Origin: Ligustrum vulgare
Taxonomy: Eukaryota; Streptophyta; Magnoliopsida; Lamiales; Oleaceae
Direction of reading: 5' to 3'
Length of the DNA: 64,000 nt
Assembly: GCA_963555705.1 (NCBI GenBank)
Contig: CAUVWQ010000025.1
Location: 1-64,000, forward strand
The notes beneath the pieces were generated by a model. The model had not been told where the DNA came from. It made no database searches and worked only from the letters and a program-made list of their open reading frames with translations. Shown piece by piece: positions 23,601-36,600 of the stretch. Position numbers and translations under genes: made by a program. Position 1 is the stretch's first letter. Each line of letters opens with the position of its first letter.

Positions 23601-26191
23601 TTTCAAATTTACTCATTCTTATACCAAACTTTGCTAGAAAAAATGTCTAAGCTACTTATTTTCTAGAAAAGTAAGTTTACATGCACTTGTAATAATAAGC
23701 CTATGTTTGGTGACTGCGAGGTTAGTGCAATTGTGCAACCCTGTTTGCAATTGAATTTAATTTCACATTGATTTGAGAATGTGATTCGGAGAATGTACAT
23801 TTGAGAATGTGATTTGGTATCATTTATTACACTGAAACACAGCATACTGCCATTATAGGTTTCTCAATATTTTGTCCACCAGAGTACTGCCATTATAGTT
23901 TGAAAGTTAGGATAATTCAACTGCCATTAGAGTTTTCTCCATATTTTGTCCACCAGAGTACTGCCATTGTAGTTCAAAAGTTAGGATAATTCAACTTTGA
24001 GGATAAATTTCTCTAATCTATAATTTTCAAATTTACTCATTCTTATACCCAACTTTGCTAGAAAAAATATCTAAGCTGCTTATTTTCTAGAAAAGTAAGT
24101 TGACATGCACTTGTAATAATAAGCCTATGTTTGGTGACTGCGAGGTTAGTGCAATTGTGCAACCCTGTTTGCAATTGAATTTAATTTCATATTGATTTGA
24201 GAATGTGATTCGGAGAATGTACATTTGAGAATGTGATTTGGTATCATTTATTACACTGAAACACAGCATACTGCCATTATAGGTTTCTCAATATTTTGTC
24301 CACCAGAGTATTGCCATTACAGTTTGAAAGTTAGGATAATTCAACTGCCATTAGAGTTTTCTCCATATTTTGTCCACCAGAGTATTGCCATTGTAGTTCA
24401 AAAGTTAGTATAATTCAACTTTGAGGAAAAATTTCTCAAATCTATAATTTTCAAATTTACTCATTCTAATACCCAACTTTGCTAGAAAAAATGTCTAAGC
24501 TGCTTATTTTCTAGAAAAGTAAGTTGACATGCACTTGTAATAATAAGCCTATGTTTGGTGACTGCGAGGTTAGTGCAATTGTGCAACCCTGTTTGCAATT
24601 GAATTTAATTTCATAATGATTTGAGAATGTGATTCGGAGAATGTTCATTTGAGAATGTGATTTGGTATCATTTACTACACTGAAACACTGCGCACTGCCA
24701 TTATAGTTTTCTCCATATTTTGTCCACCAGAGTATTGCCATTACTGGTTGAAAGTTAGGATAATTCAACTGCCATTAGAGTTTTCTCCATATTTTGTCCA
24801 CCAGAGTACTGCCATTGTAGTTCGAAAGTTAGGATAATTCAACTTTGAGGAAAAATTTCTCTAATCTATAATTTTCAAATTTACTCATTCTTATACCCAA
24901 CTTTGCTAGAAAAAATGTCTAAGCTGCTTATTTTCTAGAAAAGTAAGTTGACATGCACTTGTAATAATAAGCCAATGTTTGGTGACTGCGAGGTTAGTGC
25001 AATTGTGCAACCCTGTTTGCAATTGAATTTAATTTCATATTGATTTGAGAATGTGATTCGGAGAATGTACATTTGAGAATGTGATTTGGTATCATTTATT
25101 ACACTGAAACACAGCATACTGCCATTATAGTTTTCTCAATATTTTGTCCACCAGAGTATTGCCATTACAGTTTGAAAGTTAGGATAATTCAACTGCCATT
25201 AGAGTTTTCTCCATATTTTGTCCACCAGAGTATTGCCATTGTAGTTCAAAAGTTAGTATAATTCAACTTTGAGGAAAAATTTCTCAAATCTATAATTTTC
25301 AAATTTACTCATTCTTATACCCAACTTTGCTAGAAAAAATGTCTAAGCTGCTTATTTTCTAGAAAAGTAAGTTGACATGCACTTGTAATAATAAGCCTAT
25401 GTTTGGTGACTGCGAGGTTAGTGCAATTGTGCAACCCTGTTTGCAATTGAATTTAATTTCATAATGACTTGAGAATGTGATTCGGAGAATGTGATTTGGT
25501 ATCATTTACTACATTGAAACACTGCGCACTACCATTATAGTTTTCTCCATATTTTGTCCACCAGAGTAGTGCCATTACTGTTTGAAAGTTAGGATAATTC
25601 AACTGCCATTATAGTTTTCTCCACATTTTGTCCACCAGAGTACTACCATTATAGTTCGAAAGTTAGGATAATTCAACTTTGAGGAAAAATATCTCTAATA
25701 TATAATTTTCAATTTACTCATTCTTATACCCAACTTTGCTAGAAAAAATGTCTAAGCTGCTTATTTCTAGAAAATTAAGTTGATATGCACTTGTAATAAT
25801 AAGCCTATGTTTGGTGACTGCGAGGTTAGTGCAATTGTGCAACCCTGTTTGCAATTGAATTTAATTTCATAATGATTTGAGAATGTGATTCAGAGAATGT
25901 TCATTTGAGAATGTGATTTGGTATCATTTACTACACTGAAACACTGCGCACTGCCATTATAGTTTTCTCCATATTTTGTCCACCGGAAGTAGTGCCATTA
26001 TTGTTTGAAAGTTTGGATAATTCAACTGCCATTGTATTTTTCTCCATATTTTGTCCACCAGAGTACTGCCATTATAGTTCGAAAGTTAGGATAATTCAAC
26101 TTTGAGGAAAATTTTCTCTAATCTGTAATTTTCAAATTTACTCATTCTTATACCCAACTTTATTAGAAAAAATGTCTAAGCTGCTTATTTT
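17690..26191. repeat. Satellite subfamily II, mixed arrangement with a 1680-bp tetramer
   Basis: Subfamily II markers run throughout. Corresponding variants recur 1680 bp apart (17760 and 19440; the CTACATTGAAACACTGCGCACTAC-type monomer near 18318 and 19998). Further right a longer unit repeats at 2952 bp (23240 to 26192, 23663 to 26615, 24087 to 27039, 24511 to 27463). These periods equal sums of 424, 410 and 423 bp monomers. Confidence 0.75.
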
Positions 26192-29083
26192 CTAGAAAAG
26201 TAAGTTGACATGCACTTGTAATAATAAGCCTATGTTTGGTGACTGCGAGGTTAGTGCAATTGTGCAACCCTGTTTGCAATATAATTTAATTTCATATTGA
26301 TTTGAGAGTGTGATTCGGAGAATGTACATTTGAGAATGTGATTTGGTATCATTTATTACACTGAAACACAGCATACTGCCATTATAGGTTTCTCAATATT
26401 TGTCCACCAGAGTACTGCCATTACAGTTTTAAAGTTAGGATAATTCAACTGCCATTAGAGTTTTCTCCATATTTTGTCCACCAGAGTACTGCCGTTGTAG
26501 TTCAAAAGTTAGGATAATTTAACTTTGAGGAAAAATTTCTCTAATCTATAATTTTCAAATTTACTCATTCTTATACCAAACTTTGCTAGAAAAAATGTCT
26601 AAGCTGCTTATTTTCTAGAAAAGTAAGTTTACATGCACTTGTAATAATAAGCCTATGTTTGGTGACTGCGAGGTTAGTGCAATTGTGCAACCCTGTTTGC
26701 AATTGAATTTAATTTCATATTGATTTGAGAATGTGATTCGGAGAATGTACATTTGAGAATGTGATTTGGTATCATTTATTACACTGAAACACAGCATACT
26801 GCCATTATAGGTTTCTCAATATTTTGTCCACCAGAGTACTGCCATTACAGTTTGAAAGTTAGGATAATTCAACTGCCATTAGAGTTTTCTCCATATTTTG
26901 TCCACCAGAGTACTGCCATTGTAGTTCAAAAGTTAGGATAATTCAACTTTGAGGAAAAATTTCTCTAATCTATAATTTTCAAATTTACTCATTCTTATAC
27001 CCAACTTTGCTAGAAAAAATGTCTAAGCTGCTTATTTTCTAGAAAAGTAAGTTGACATGCACTTGTAATAATAAGCCTATGTTTGGTGACTGCGAGGTTA
27101 GTGCAATTGTGCAACCCTGTTTGCAATTGAATTTAATTTCATATTGATTTGAGAATGTGATTCGGAGAATGTACATTTGAGAATGTGATTTGGTATCATT
27201 TATTACACTGAAACATAGCATACTGCCATTATAGGTTTCTCAATATTTTGTCCACCAGAGTATTGCCATTACAGTTTGAAAGTTAGGATAATTCAACTGC
27301 CATTAGAGTTTTCTCCATATTTTGTCCACCAGAGTACTGCCATTGTAGTTCAAAAGTTAGTATAATTCAACTTTGAGGAAAAATTTCTCAAATCTATAAT
27401 TTTCAAATTTACTCATTCTTATACCCAACTTTGCTAGAAAAAATGTCTAAGCTGCTTATTTTCTAGAAAAGTAAGTTGACATGCACTTGTAATAATAAGC
27501 CTATGTTTGGTGACTGCGAGGTTAGTGCAATTGTGCAACCCTGTTTGCAATTGAATTTAATTTCATAATGATTTGAGAATGTGATTCGGAGAATGTTCAT
27601 TTGAGAATGTGATTTGGTATCATTTACTACACTGAAACACTGCGCACTGCCATTATAGTTTTCTCCATATTTTGTCCACCAGAGTACTGCCATTGTAGTT
27701 CGAAAGTTAGGATAATTCAACTTTGAGGAAAAATTTCTCTAATCTAAAATTTTCAAATTTACTCATTCTTATACCCAAATTTGCTAGAAAAAATGTCTAA
27801 GCTGCTTATTTTCTAGAAAAGTAAGTTGACATGCACTTGTAATAATAAGCCTATGTTTGGTGACTGCGAGGTTAGTGCAATTGTGCAACCCTGTTTGCAA
27901 TATAATTTAATTTCATATTGATTTGAGAGTGTGATTCGGAGAATGTACATTTGAGAATGTGATTTGGTATCATTTATTACACTGAAACACAGCATACTGC
28001 CATTATAGGTTTCTCAATATTTGTCCACCAGAGTACTGCCATTACAGTTTTAAAGTTAGGATAATTCAACTGCCATTAGAGTTTTCTCCATATTTTGTCC
28101 ACCAGAGTACTGCCGTTGTAGTTCAAAAGTTAGGATAATTTAACTTTGAGGAAAAATTTCTCTAATCTATAATTTTCAAATTTACTCATTCTTATACCAA
28201 ACTTTGCTAGAAAAAATGTCTAAGCTGCTTATTTTCTAGAAAAGTAAGTTTACATGCACTTGTAATAATAAGCCTATGTTTGGTGACTGCGAGGTTAGTG
28301 CAATTGTGCAACCCTGTTTGCAATTGAATTTAATTTCATATTGATTTGAGAATGTGATTCGGAGAATGTACATTTGAGAATGTGATTTGGTATCATTTAT
28401 TACACTGAAACACAGCATACTGCCATTATAGGTTTCTCAATATTTTGTCCACCAGAGTACTGCCATTACAGTTTGAAAGTTAGGATAATTCAACTGCCAT
28501 TAGAGTTTTCTCCATATTTTGTCCACCAGAGTACTGCCATTGTAGTTCGAAAGTTAGGATAATTCAACTTTGAGGAAAAATTTCTCAAATCTATAATTTT
28601 CAAATTTACTCATTCTTATACCCAACTTTACTAGAAAAAATGTCTAAGCTGCTTATTTTCTAGAAAAGTAAGTTGACATGCACTTGTAATAATAAGCCTA
28701 TGTTTGGTGACTGCGAGGTTAGTGCAATTGTGCAACCCTGTTTGCAATTGAATTTAATTTCATATTGATTTGAGAATGTGATTCGGAGAATGTACATTTG
28801 AGAATGTGATTTGGTATCATTTATTACACTGAAACACAGCATACTGCCATTATAGGTTTCTCAATATTTTGTCCACCAGAGTATTGCCATTACAGTTTGA
28901 AAGTTAGGATATTTCAACTGCCAATGTAGTTTTCTCCATATTTTGTCCACCAGAGTACTGCCATTGTAGTTCAAAAGTTAGTATAATTCAACTTTGAGGA
29001 AAAATTTCTCAAATCTATAATTTTCAAATTTACTCATTCTTATACCCAACTTTGCTAGAAAAAATGTCTAAGCTGCTTATTTT
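26192..29083. repeat. 1621-bp tetrameric higher-order repeat, nearly two copies
   Basis: Corresponding monomers start 1621 bp apart: 26192 and 27813, 26615 and 28236, 27039 and 28660, 27463 and 29084. The sum is 423 + 424 + 424 + 350. The fourth monomer is the one-block 350-bp form in the first copy and the two-block 424-bp form in the second, so a 74-bp gain or loss occurred within the repeat. Confidence 0.8.
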
Positions 29084-29931
29084 CTAGAAAAGTAAGTTGA
29101 CATGCACTTGTAATAATAAGCCTATGTTTGGTGACTGCGAGGATAGTGCAATTGTGCAACCCTGTTTGCAATTGAGTTTAATTTCATAATGATTTGAGAA
29201 TGTGATTCGGAGAATGTTCATTTGAGAATGTGATTTGGTATCATTTACTACACTGAAACACTGCGCACTGCCATTATAGTTTTCTCCATATTTTGTCCAC
29301 CAGAGTAGTGCCATTACCGTTTGAAAGTTTGGATAATTCAACTGCCATTATAGTTTTCTCCATATTTTGTCCACCAGAGTACTGCCATTATAGTTCGAAA
29401 GTTAGGATAATTCAACTTTGAGGAAAAATTTCTCTAATCTATAATTTTCAAATTTACTCATTCTTATACCCAACTTTGCTAGAAAAAATGTCTAAGCTGC
29501 TTATTTTCTAGAAAAGTAAGTTGACATGCACTTGTAATAATAAGCCTATGTTTGGTGACTGCGAGGTTAGTGCAATTGTGCAACCCTGTTTGCAATTGAA
29601 TTTAATTTCATATTGATTTGAGAATGTGATTCGGAGAATGTACATTTGAGAATGTGATTTGTTATCATTTATTACACTGAAACACAGCATACTGCCATTA
29701 TAGGTTTCTCCATATTTTGTCCACCAGAGTACTGCCATTACAGTTTGAAAGTTAGGATAATTCAACTGCCATTAGAGTTTTCTCCATATTTTGTCCACCA
29801 GAGTACTGCCATTGTAGTTCGAAAGTTAGGATAATTCAACTTTGAGGAAAAATTTCTCAAATCTATAATTTTCAAATTTACTCATTCTTATACCCAACTT
29901 TACTAGAAAAAATGTCTAAGCTGCTTATTTT

Positions 29932-32433
29932 CTAGAAAAGTAAGTTGACATGCACTTGTAATAATAAGCCTATGTTTGGTGAATGCGAGGTTAGTGCAAT
30001 TGTGCAACCCTGTTTGCAATTGAATTTAATTTCATAATGACTTGAGAATGTGATTCGGAGAATGTGATTTGGTATCATTTACTACACAGAAACACTGCGC
30101 ACTACCATTATAGTTTTCTCCATATTTTGTCCACCAGAGTAGTGCCATTACTGTTTGAAAGTTAGGATAATTCAACTGCCATTAATGTTTTCTCCACATT
30201 TTGTCCACCAGAGTACTACCATTATAGTTCGAAAGTTAGGATAATTCAACTTTGAGGAAAAATATCTCTAATATATAATTTTCAAATTTACTCATTCTTA
30301 TACCCAACTTTGCTAGAAAAAATGTCTAAGCTGCTTATTTTCTAGAAAAGTAAGTTGACATGCACTTGTAATAATAAGCCTATGTTTGGTGACTGCGAGG
30401 TTAGTGCAATTGTGCAACCCTGTTTGCAATTGAATTTAATTTCATAATGATTTGAGAATGTGATTCAGAGAATGTTCATTTGAGAATGTGATTTGGTATC
30501 ATTTACTACACTGAAACACTGCGCACTGCCATTATAGTTTTCTCCATATTTTGTCCACCAGAGTAGTGCCATTACCGTTTGAAAGTTTGGATAATTCAAC
30601 TGCCATTATAGTTTTTTCCATATTTTGTCCACCAGAGTACTTCCATTATAGTTCGAAAGTTAGGATAATTCAACTTTGAGGAAAAATTTCTCTAATCTAT
30701 AATTTTCAAATTTACTCATTCTTATACCCAACTTTACTAGAAAAAATGTCTAAGCTGCTTATTTTCTAGAAAAGTAAGTTGACATGCACTTGTAATAATA
30801 AGCCTATGTTTGGTGACTGCGAGGTTAGTGCAATTGTGCAACCCTGTTTGCAATTGAATTTAATTTCATAATGACTTGAGAATGTGATTCGGAGAATGTG
30901 ATTTGGTATCATTTACTACACTGAAACACTGCGCACTACCATTATAGTTTTCTCCATATTTTGTCCACCAGAGTAGTGCCATTACTGTTTGAAAGTTAGG
31001 ATAATTCAACTGCCATTATAGTTTTCTCCACATTTTGTCCACCAGAGTACTACCATTATAGTTCGAAAGTTAGGATAATTCAACTTTGAGGAAAAATATC
31101 TCTAATATATAATTTTCAAATTTACTCATTCTTATACCCAACTTTGCTAGAAAAAATGTCTAAGCTGCTTATTTTCTAGAAAAGTAAGTTGACATGCACT
31201 TGTAATAATAAGCCTATGTTTGGTGACTGCGAGGTTAGTGCAATTGTGCAACCCTGTTTGCAATTGAATTTAATTTCATAATGATTTGAGAATGTGATTC
31301 AGAGAATGTTCATTTGAGAATGTGATTTGGTATCATTTACTACACTGAAACACTGCGCACTGCCATTATAGTTTTCTCCATATTTTGTCCACCAGAGTAG
31401 TGCCATTACCGTTTGAAAGTTTGGATAATTCAACTGCCATTATAGTTTTTTCCATATTTTGTCCACCAGAGTACTTCCATTATAGTTCGAAAGTTAGGAT
31501 AATTCAACTTTGAGGAAAAATTTGTCTAATCTATAATTTTCAAATTTACTCATTCTTATACCCAACTTTACTAGAAAAAATGTCTAAGCTGCTTATTTTC
31601 TAGAAAAGTAAGTTGACATGCACTTGTAATAATAAGCCTATGTTTGGTGACTGCGAGGTTAGTGCAATTGTGCAACCCTGTTTTCAATTGAATTTAATTT
31701 CATAATGACTTGAGAATGTGATTCGGAGAATGTGATTTGGTATCATTTACTACACTGAAACACTGCGCACTGCCATTATAGTTTTCTCCATATTTTGTCC
31801 ACCAGAGTAGTGCCATTACCGTTTGAAAGTTTGGATAATTCAACTGCCATTATAGTTTTCTCCATATTTTGTCCACCAGAGTACTGCCATTATAGTTCGA
31901 AAGTTAGGATAATTCAACTTTGAGGAAAAATTTCTCTAATCTATAATTTTCAAATTTACTCATTCTTATACCCAACTTTGCTAGAAAAAATGTCTAAGCT
32001 GCTTATTTTCTAGAAAAGTAAGTTGACATGCACTTGTAATAATAAGCCTATGTTTGGTGACTGCGAGGTTAGTGCAATTGTGCAACCCTGATTGCAATTG
32101 AATTTAATTTCATAATGATTTGAGAATGTGATTCGGAGAATGTTCATTTGAGAATGTGATTTGGTATCATTTACTACACTGAAACACTGCGCACTGCCAT
32201 TATAGTTTTCTCCATATTTTGTCCACCAGAGTAGTGCCATTACCGTTTGAAAGTTTGGATAATTCAACTGCCATTATAGTTTTCTCCATATTTTGTCCAC
32301 TAGAGTACTGCTATTATAGTTCGAAAGTTAGGATAATTCAACTTTGAGGAAAAATTTCTCTAATCTATAATTTTCAAATTTACTCATTCTTATACCCAAC
32401 TTTGCTAGAAAAAATGTCTAAGCTGCTTATTTT
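29932..32433. repeat. 834-bp dimer (410 + 424), three copies
   Basis: Monomers alternate 410 and 424 bp (starts near 29932, 30342, 30766, 31176, 31600, 32010). Shared variants such as GTTTTTTCCATATTTTG followed by AGTACTTCC recur 834 bp apart (about 30610 and 31444). The same variants appear again near 39920, showing a longer-range copy of this stretch. Confidence 0.8.
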
Positions 32434-33631
32434 CTAGAAAAGTAAGTTGACATGCACTTGTAATAATAAGCCTATGTTTGGTGACTGCGAGGTTAGTGCA
32501 ATTGTGCAACCCTGTTTGCAATTGAATTTAATTTCATATTGATTTGAGAATGTGATTCGGAGAATGTACATTTGAGAATGTGATTTGTTATCATTTATTA
32601 CACTGAAACACAGCATACTGCCATTATAGGTTTCTCCATATTTTGTCCACCAGAGTACTGCCATTACAGTTTGAAAGTTAGGATAATTCAACTGCCATTA
32701 GAGTTTTCTCCATATTTTGTCCACCAGAGTACTGCCATTGTAGTTCGAAAGTTAGGATAATTCAACTTTGAGGAAAAATTTCTCAAATCTATAATTTTCA
32801 AATTTACTCATTCTTATACCCAACTTTACTAGAAAAAATGTCTAAGCTGCTTATTTTCTAGAAAAGTAAGTTGACATGCACTTGTAATAATAAGCCTATG
32901 TTTGGTGAATGCGAGGTTAGTGCAATTGTGCAACCCTGTTTGCAATTGAATTTAATTTCATAATGATTTGAGAATGTGATTCGGAGAATGTTCATTTGAG
33001 AATGTGATTTGGTATCATTTACTACACTGAAACACTGCGCACTGCCATTATAGTTTTCTCCATATTTTGTCCACCAGAGTACTGCCATTGTAGTTCGAAA
33101 GTTAGGATAATTCAACTTTGAGGAAAAATTTCTCTAATCTATAATTTTCAAATTTACTCATTCTTATACCCAACTTTGCTAGAAAAAATGTCTAAGCTGC
33201 TTATTTTCTAGAAAAGTAAGTTGACATGCACTTGTAATAATAAGCCTATGTTTGGTGACTGCGAGGTTAGTGCAATTGTGCAACCCTGTTTGCAATTGAA
33301 TTTAATTTCATAATGATTTGAGAATGTGATTCGGAGAATGTTCATTTGAGAATGTGATTTGGTATCATTTACTACACTGAAACACTGCGCACTGCCATTA
33401 TAGTTTTCTCCATATTTTGTCCACCAGAGTAGTGCCATTACCGTTTGAAAGTTTGGATAATTCAACTGCCATTATAGTTTTCTCCATATTTTGTCCACCA
33501 GAGTACTGCCATTATAGTTCGAAAGTTAGGATAATTCAACTTTGAGGAAAAATTTCTCTAATCTATAATTTTCAAATTTACTCATTCTTATACCCAACTT
33601 TGCTAGAAAAAATGTCTAAGCTGCTTATTTT

Positions 33632-36600
33632 CTAGAAAAGTAAGTTGACATGCACTTGTAATAATAAGCCTGTGTTTGGTGACTGCGAGGTTAGTGCAAA
33701 ATTGCAACCCTGTTTGCAATTGAATTTAATTTCATAATGATTTGAGAATGTGATTCGGAGAATGTTCATTTGAGAATGTGATTTGGTATCATTTACTACA
33801 CTGAAACACTGCGCACTGCCATTATAGTTTTCTCCATATTTTGTCCACCAGAGTACTGCCATTGTAGTTCGAAAGTTAGGATAATTCAACTTTGAGGGAA
33901 AATTTCTCTAATCTATAATTTTCAAATTTACTCATTCTTATACCCAACTTTGCTAGAAAAAATGTCTAAGCTGCTTATTTTCTAGAAAAGTAAGTTGACA
34001 TGCACTTGTAATAATAAGCCTATGTTTGGTGACTGCGAGGTTAGTGCAATTGTGCAACCCTGTTTGCAATTGAATTTAATTTCATAATGATTTGAGAATG
34101 TGATTCGGAGAATGTTCATTTGAGAATGTGATTTGGTATCATTTACTACACTGAAACACTGCGCACTGCCATTATAGTTTTCTCCATATTTTGTCCACCA
34201 GAGTAGTGCCATTACCGTTTGAAAGTTTGGATAATTCAACTGCCATTATAGTTTTCTCCATATTTTGTCCACCAGAGTACTGCCATTATAGTTCGAAAGT
34301 TAGGATAATTCAACTTTGAGGAAAAATTTCTCTAATCTATAATTTTCAAATTTACTCATTCTTATACCCAACTTTGCTAGAAAAAATGTCTAAGCTGCTT
34401 ATTTTCTAGAAAAGTAAGTTGACATGCACTTGTAATAATAAGCCTATGTTTGGTGACTGCGAGGTTAGTGCAATTGTGCAACCCTGATTGCAATTGAATT
34501 TAATTTCATAATGATTTGAGAATGTGATTCGGAGAATGTTCATTTGAGAATGTGATTTGGTATCATTTACTACACTGAAACACTGCGCACTGCCATTATA
34601 GTTTTCTCCATATTTTGTCCACCAGAGTACTGCCATTGTAGTTCGAAAGTTAGGATAATTCAACTTTGAGGAAAAATTTCTCTAATCTATAATTTTCAAA
34701 TTTACTCATTCTTATACCCAACTTTGCTAGAAAAAATGTCTAAGCTGCTTATTTTCTAGAAAAGTATGTTGACATGCACTTGTAATAATAAGCCTATGTT
34801 TGGTGACTGCGAGGTTAGTGCAATTGTGCAACCCTGTTTGCAATTGAATTTAATTTCATAATGACTTGAGAATGTGATTCGGAGAATGTGATTTGGTATC
34901 ATTTACTACACAGAAACACTGCGCACTACCACTATAGTTTTCTCCATATTTTGTCCACCAGAGTAGTGCCATTACTGTTTGAAAGTAAGGATAATTCAAC
35001 TGCCATTATAGTTTTCTCCACATTTTGTCCACCAGAGTACTACCATTATAGTTCGAAAGTTAGGATAATTCAACTTTGAGTAAAAATATCTCTAATATAT
35101 AATTTTCAAATTTACTCATTCTTATACCCAACTTTGCTAGAAAAAATGTCTAAGCTGCTTATTTTCTAGAAAAGTAAGTTGACATGCACTTGTAATAATA
35201 AGCCTATGTTTGGTGACTGCGAGGTTAGTGCAATTGTGCAACCCTGTTTGCAATTGAATTTAATTTCATATTGATTTGAGAATGTGATTCGGAGAATGTA
35301 CATTTGAGAATGTGATTTGGTATCATTTATTACACTGAAACACAGCATACTGCCATTATAGGTTTCTCAATATTTTGTCCACCAGAGTATTGCCATTACA
35401 GTTTGAAAGTTAGGATAATTCAACTGCCATTAGAGTTTTCTCCATATTTTGTCCACCAGAGTACTGCCATTGTAGTTCAAAAGTTAGTATAATTCAACTT
35501 TGAGGAAAAATTTCTCAAATCTATAATTTTCAAATTTACTCATTCTTATACCCAACTTTGCTAGAAAAAATGTCTAAGCTGCTTATTTTCTAGAAAAGTA
35601 AGTTGACATGCACTTGTAATAATAAGCCTATGTTTGGTGACTGCGAGGTTAGTGCAATTGTGCAACCCTGTTTGCAATTGAATTTAATTTCATAATGATT
35701 TGAGAATGTGATTCGGAGAATGTTCATTTGAGAATGTGATTTGGTATCATTTACTACACTGAAACACTGCGCACTGCCATTATAGTTTTCTCCATATTTT
35801 GTCCACCAGAGTAGTGCCATTACCGTTTGAAAGTTTGGATAATTCAACTGCCATTATAGTTTTCTCCATATTTTGTCCACCAGAGTACTGCCATTATAGT
35901 TCGAAAGTTAGGATAATTCAACTTTGAGGAAAAATTTCTCTAATCTATAATTTTCAAATTTACTCATTCTTATACCCAACTTTGCTAGAAAAAATGTCTA
36001 AGCTGCTTATTTTCTAGAAAAGTAAGTTGACATGCACTTGTAATAATAAGCCTATGTTTGGTGACTGCGAGGTTAGTGCAATTGTGCAATCCTGTTTACA
36101 ATTGAATTTAATTTCATATTGATTTGAGAATGTGATTCGGAGAATGTACATTTGAGAATGTGATTTGTTATCATTTATTACACTGAAACACAGCATACTG
36201 CCATTATAGGTTTCTCCATATTTTGTCCACCAGAGTACTGCCATTACAGTTTGAAAGTTAGGATAATTCAACTGCCATTAGAGTTTTCTCCATATTTTGT
36301 CCACCAGAGTACTGCCATTGTAGTTCGAAAGTTAGGATAATTCAACTTTGAGGAAAAATTTCTCAAATCTATAATTTTCAAATTTACTCATTCTTATACC
36401 CAACTTTACTAGAAAAAATGTCTAAGCTGCTTATTTTCTAGAAAAGTAAGTTGACATGCACTTGTAACAATAAGCCTATGTTTGGTGACTGCGAGGTTAG
36501 TGCAAAATTGCAACCCTGTTTGCAATTGAATTTAATTTCATAATGATTTGAGAATTTGATTCGGAGAATGTTCATTTGAGAATGTGATTTGGTATCATTT

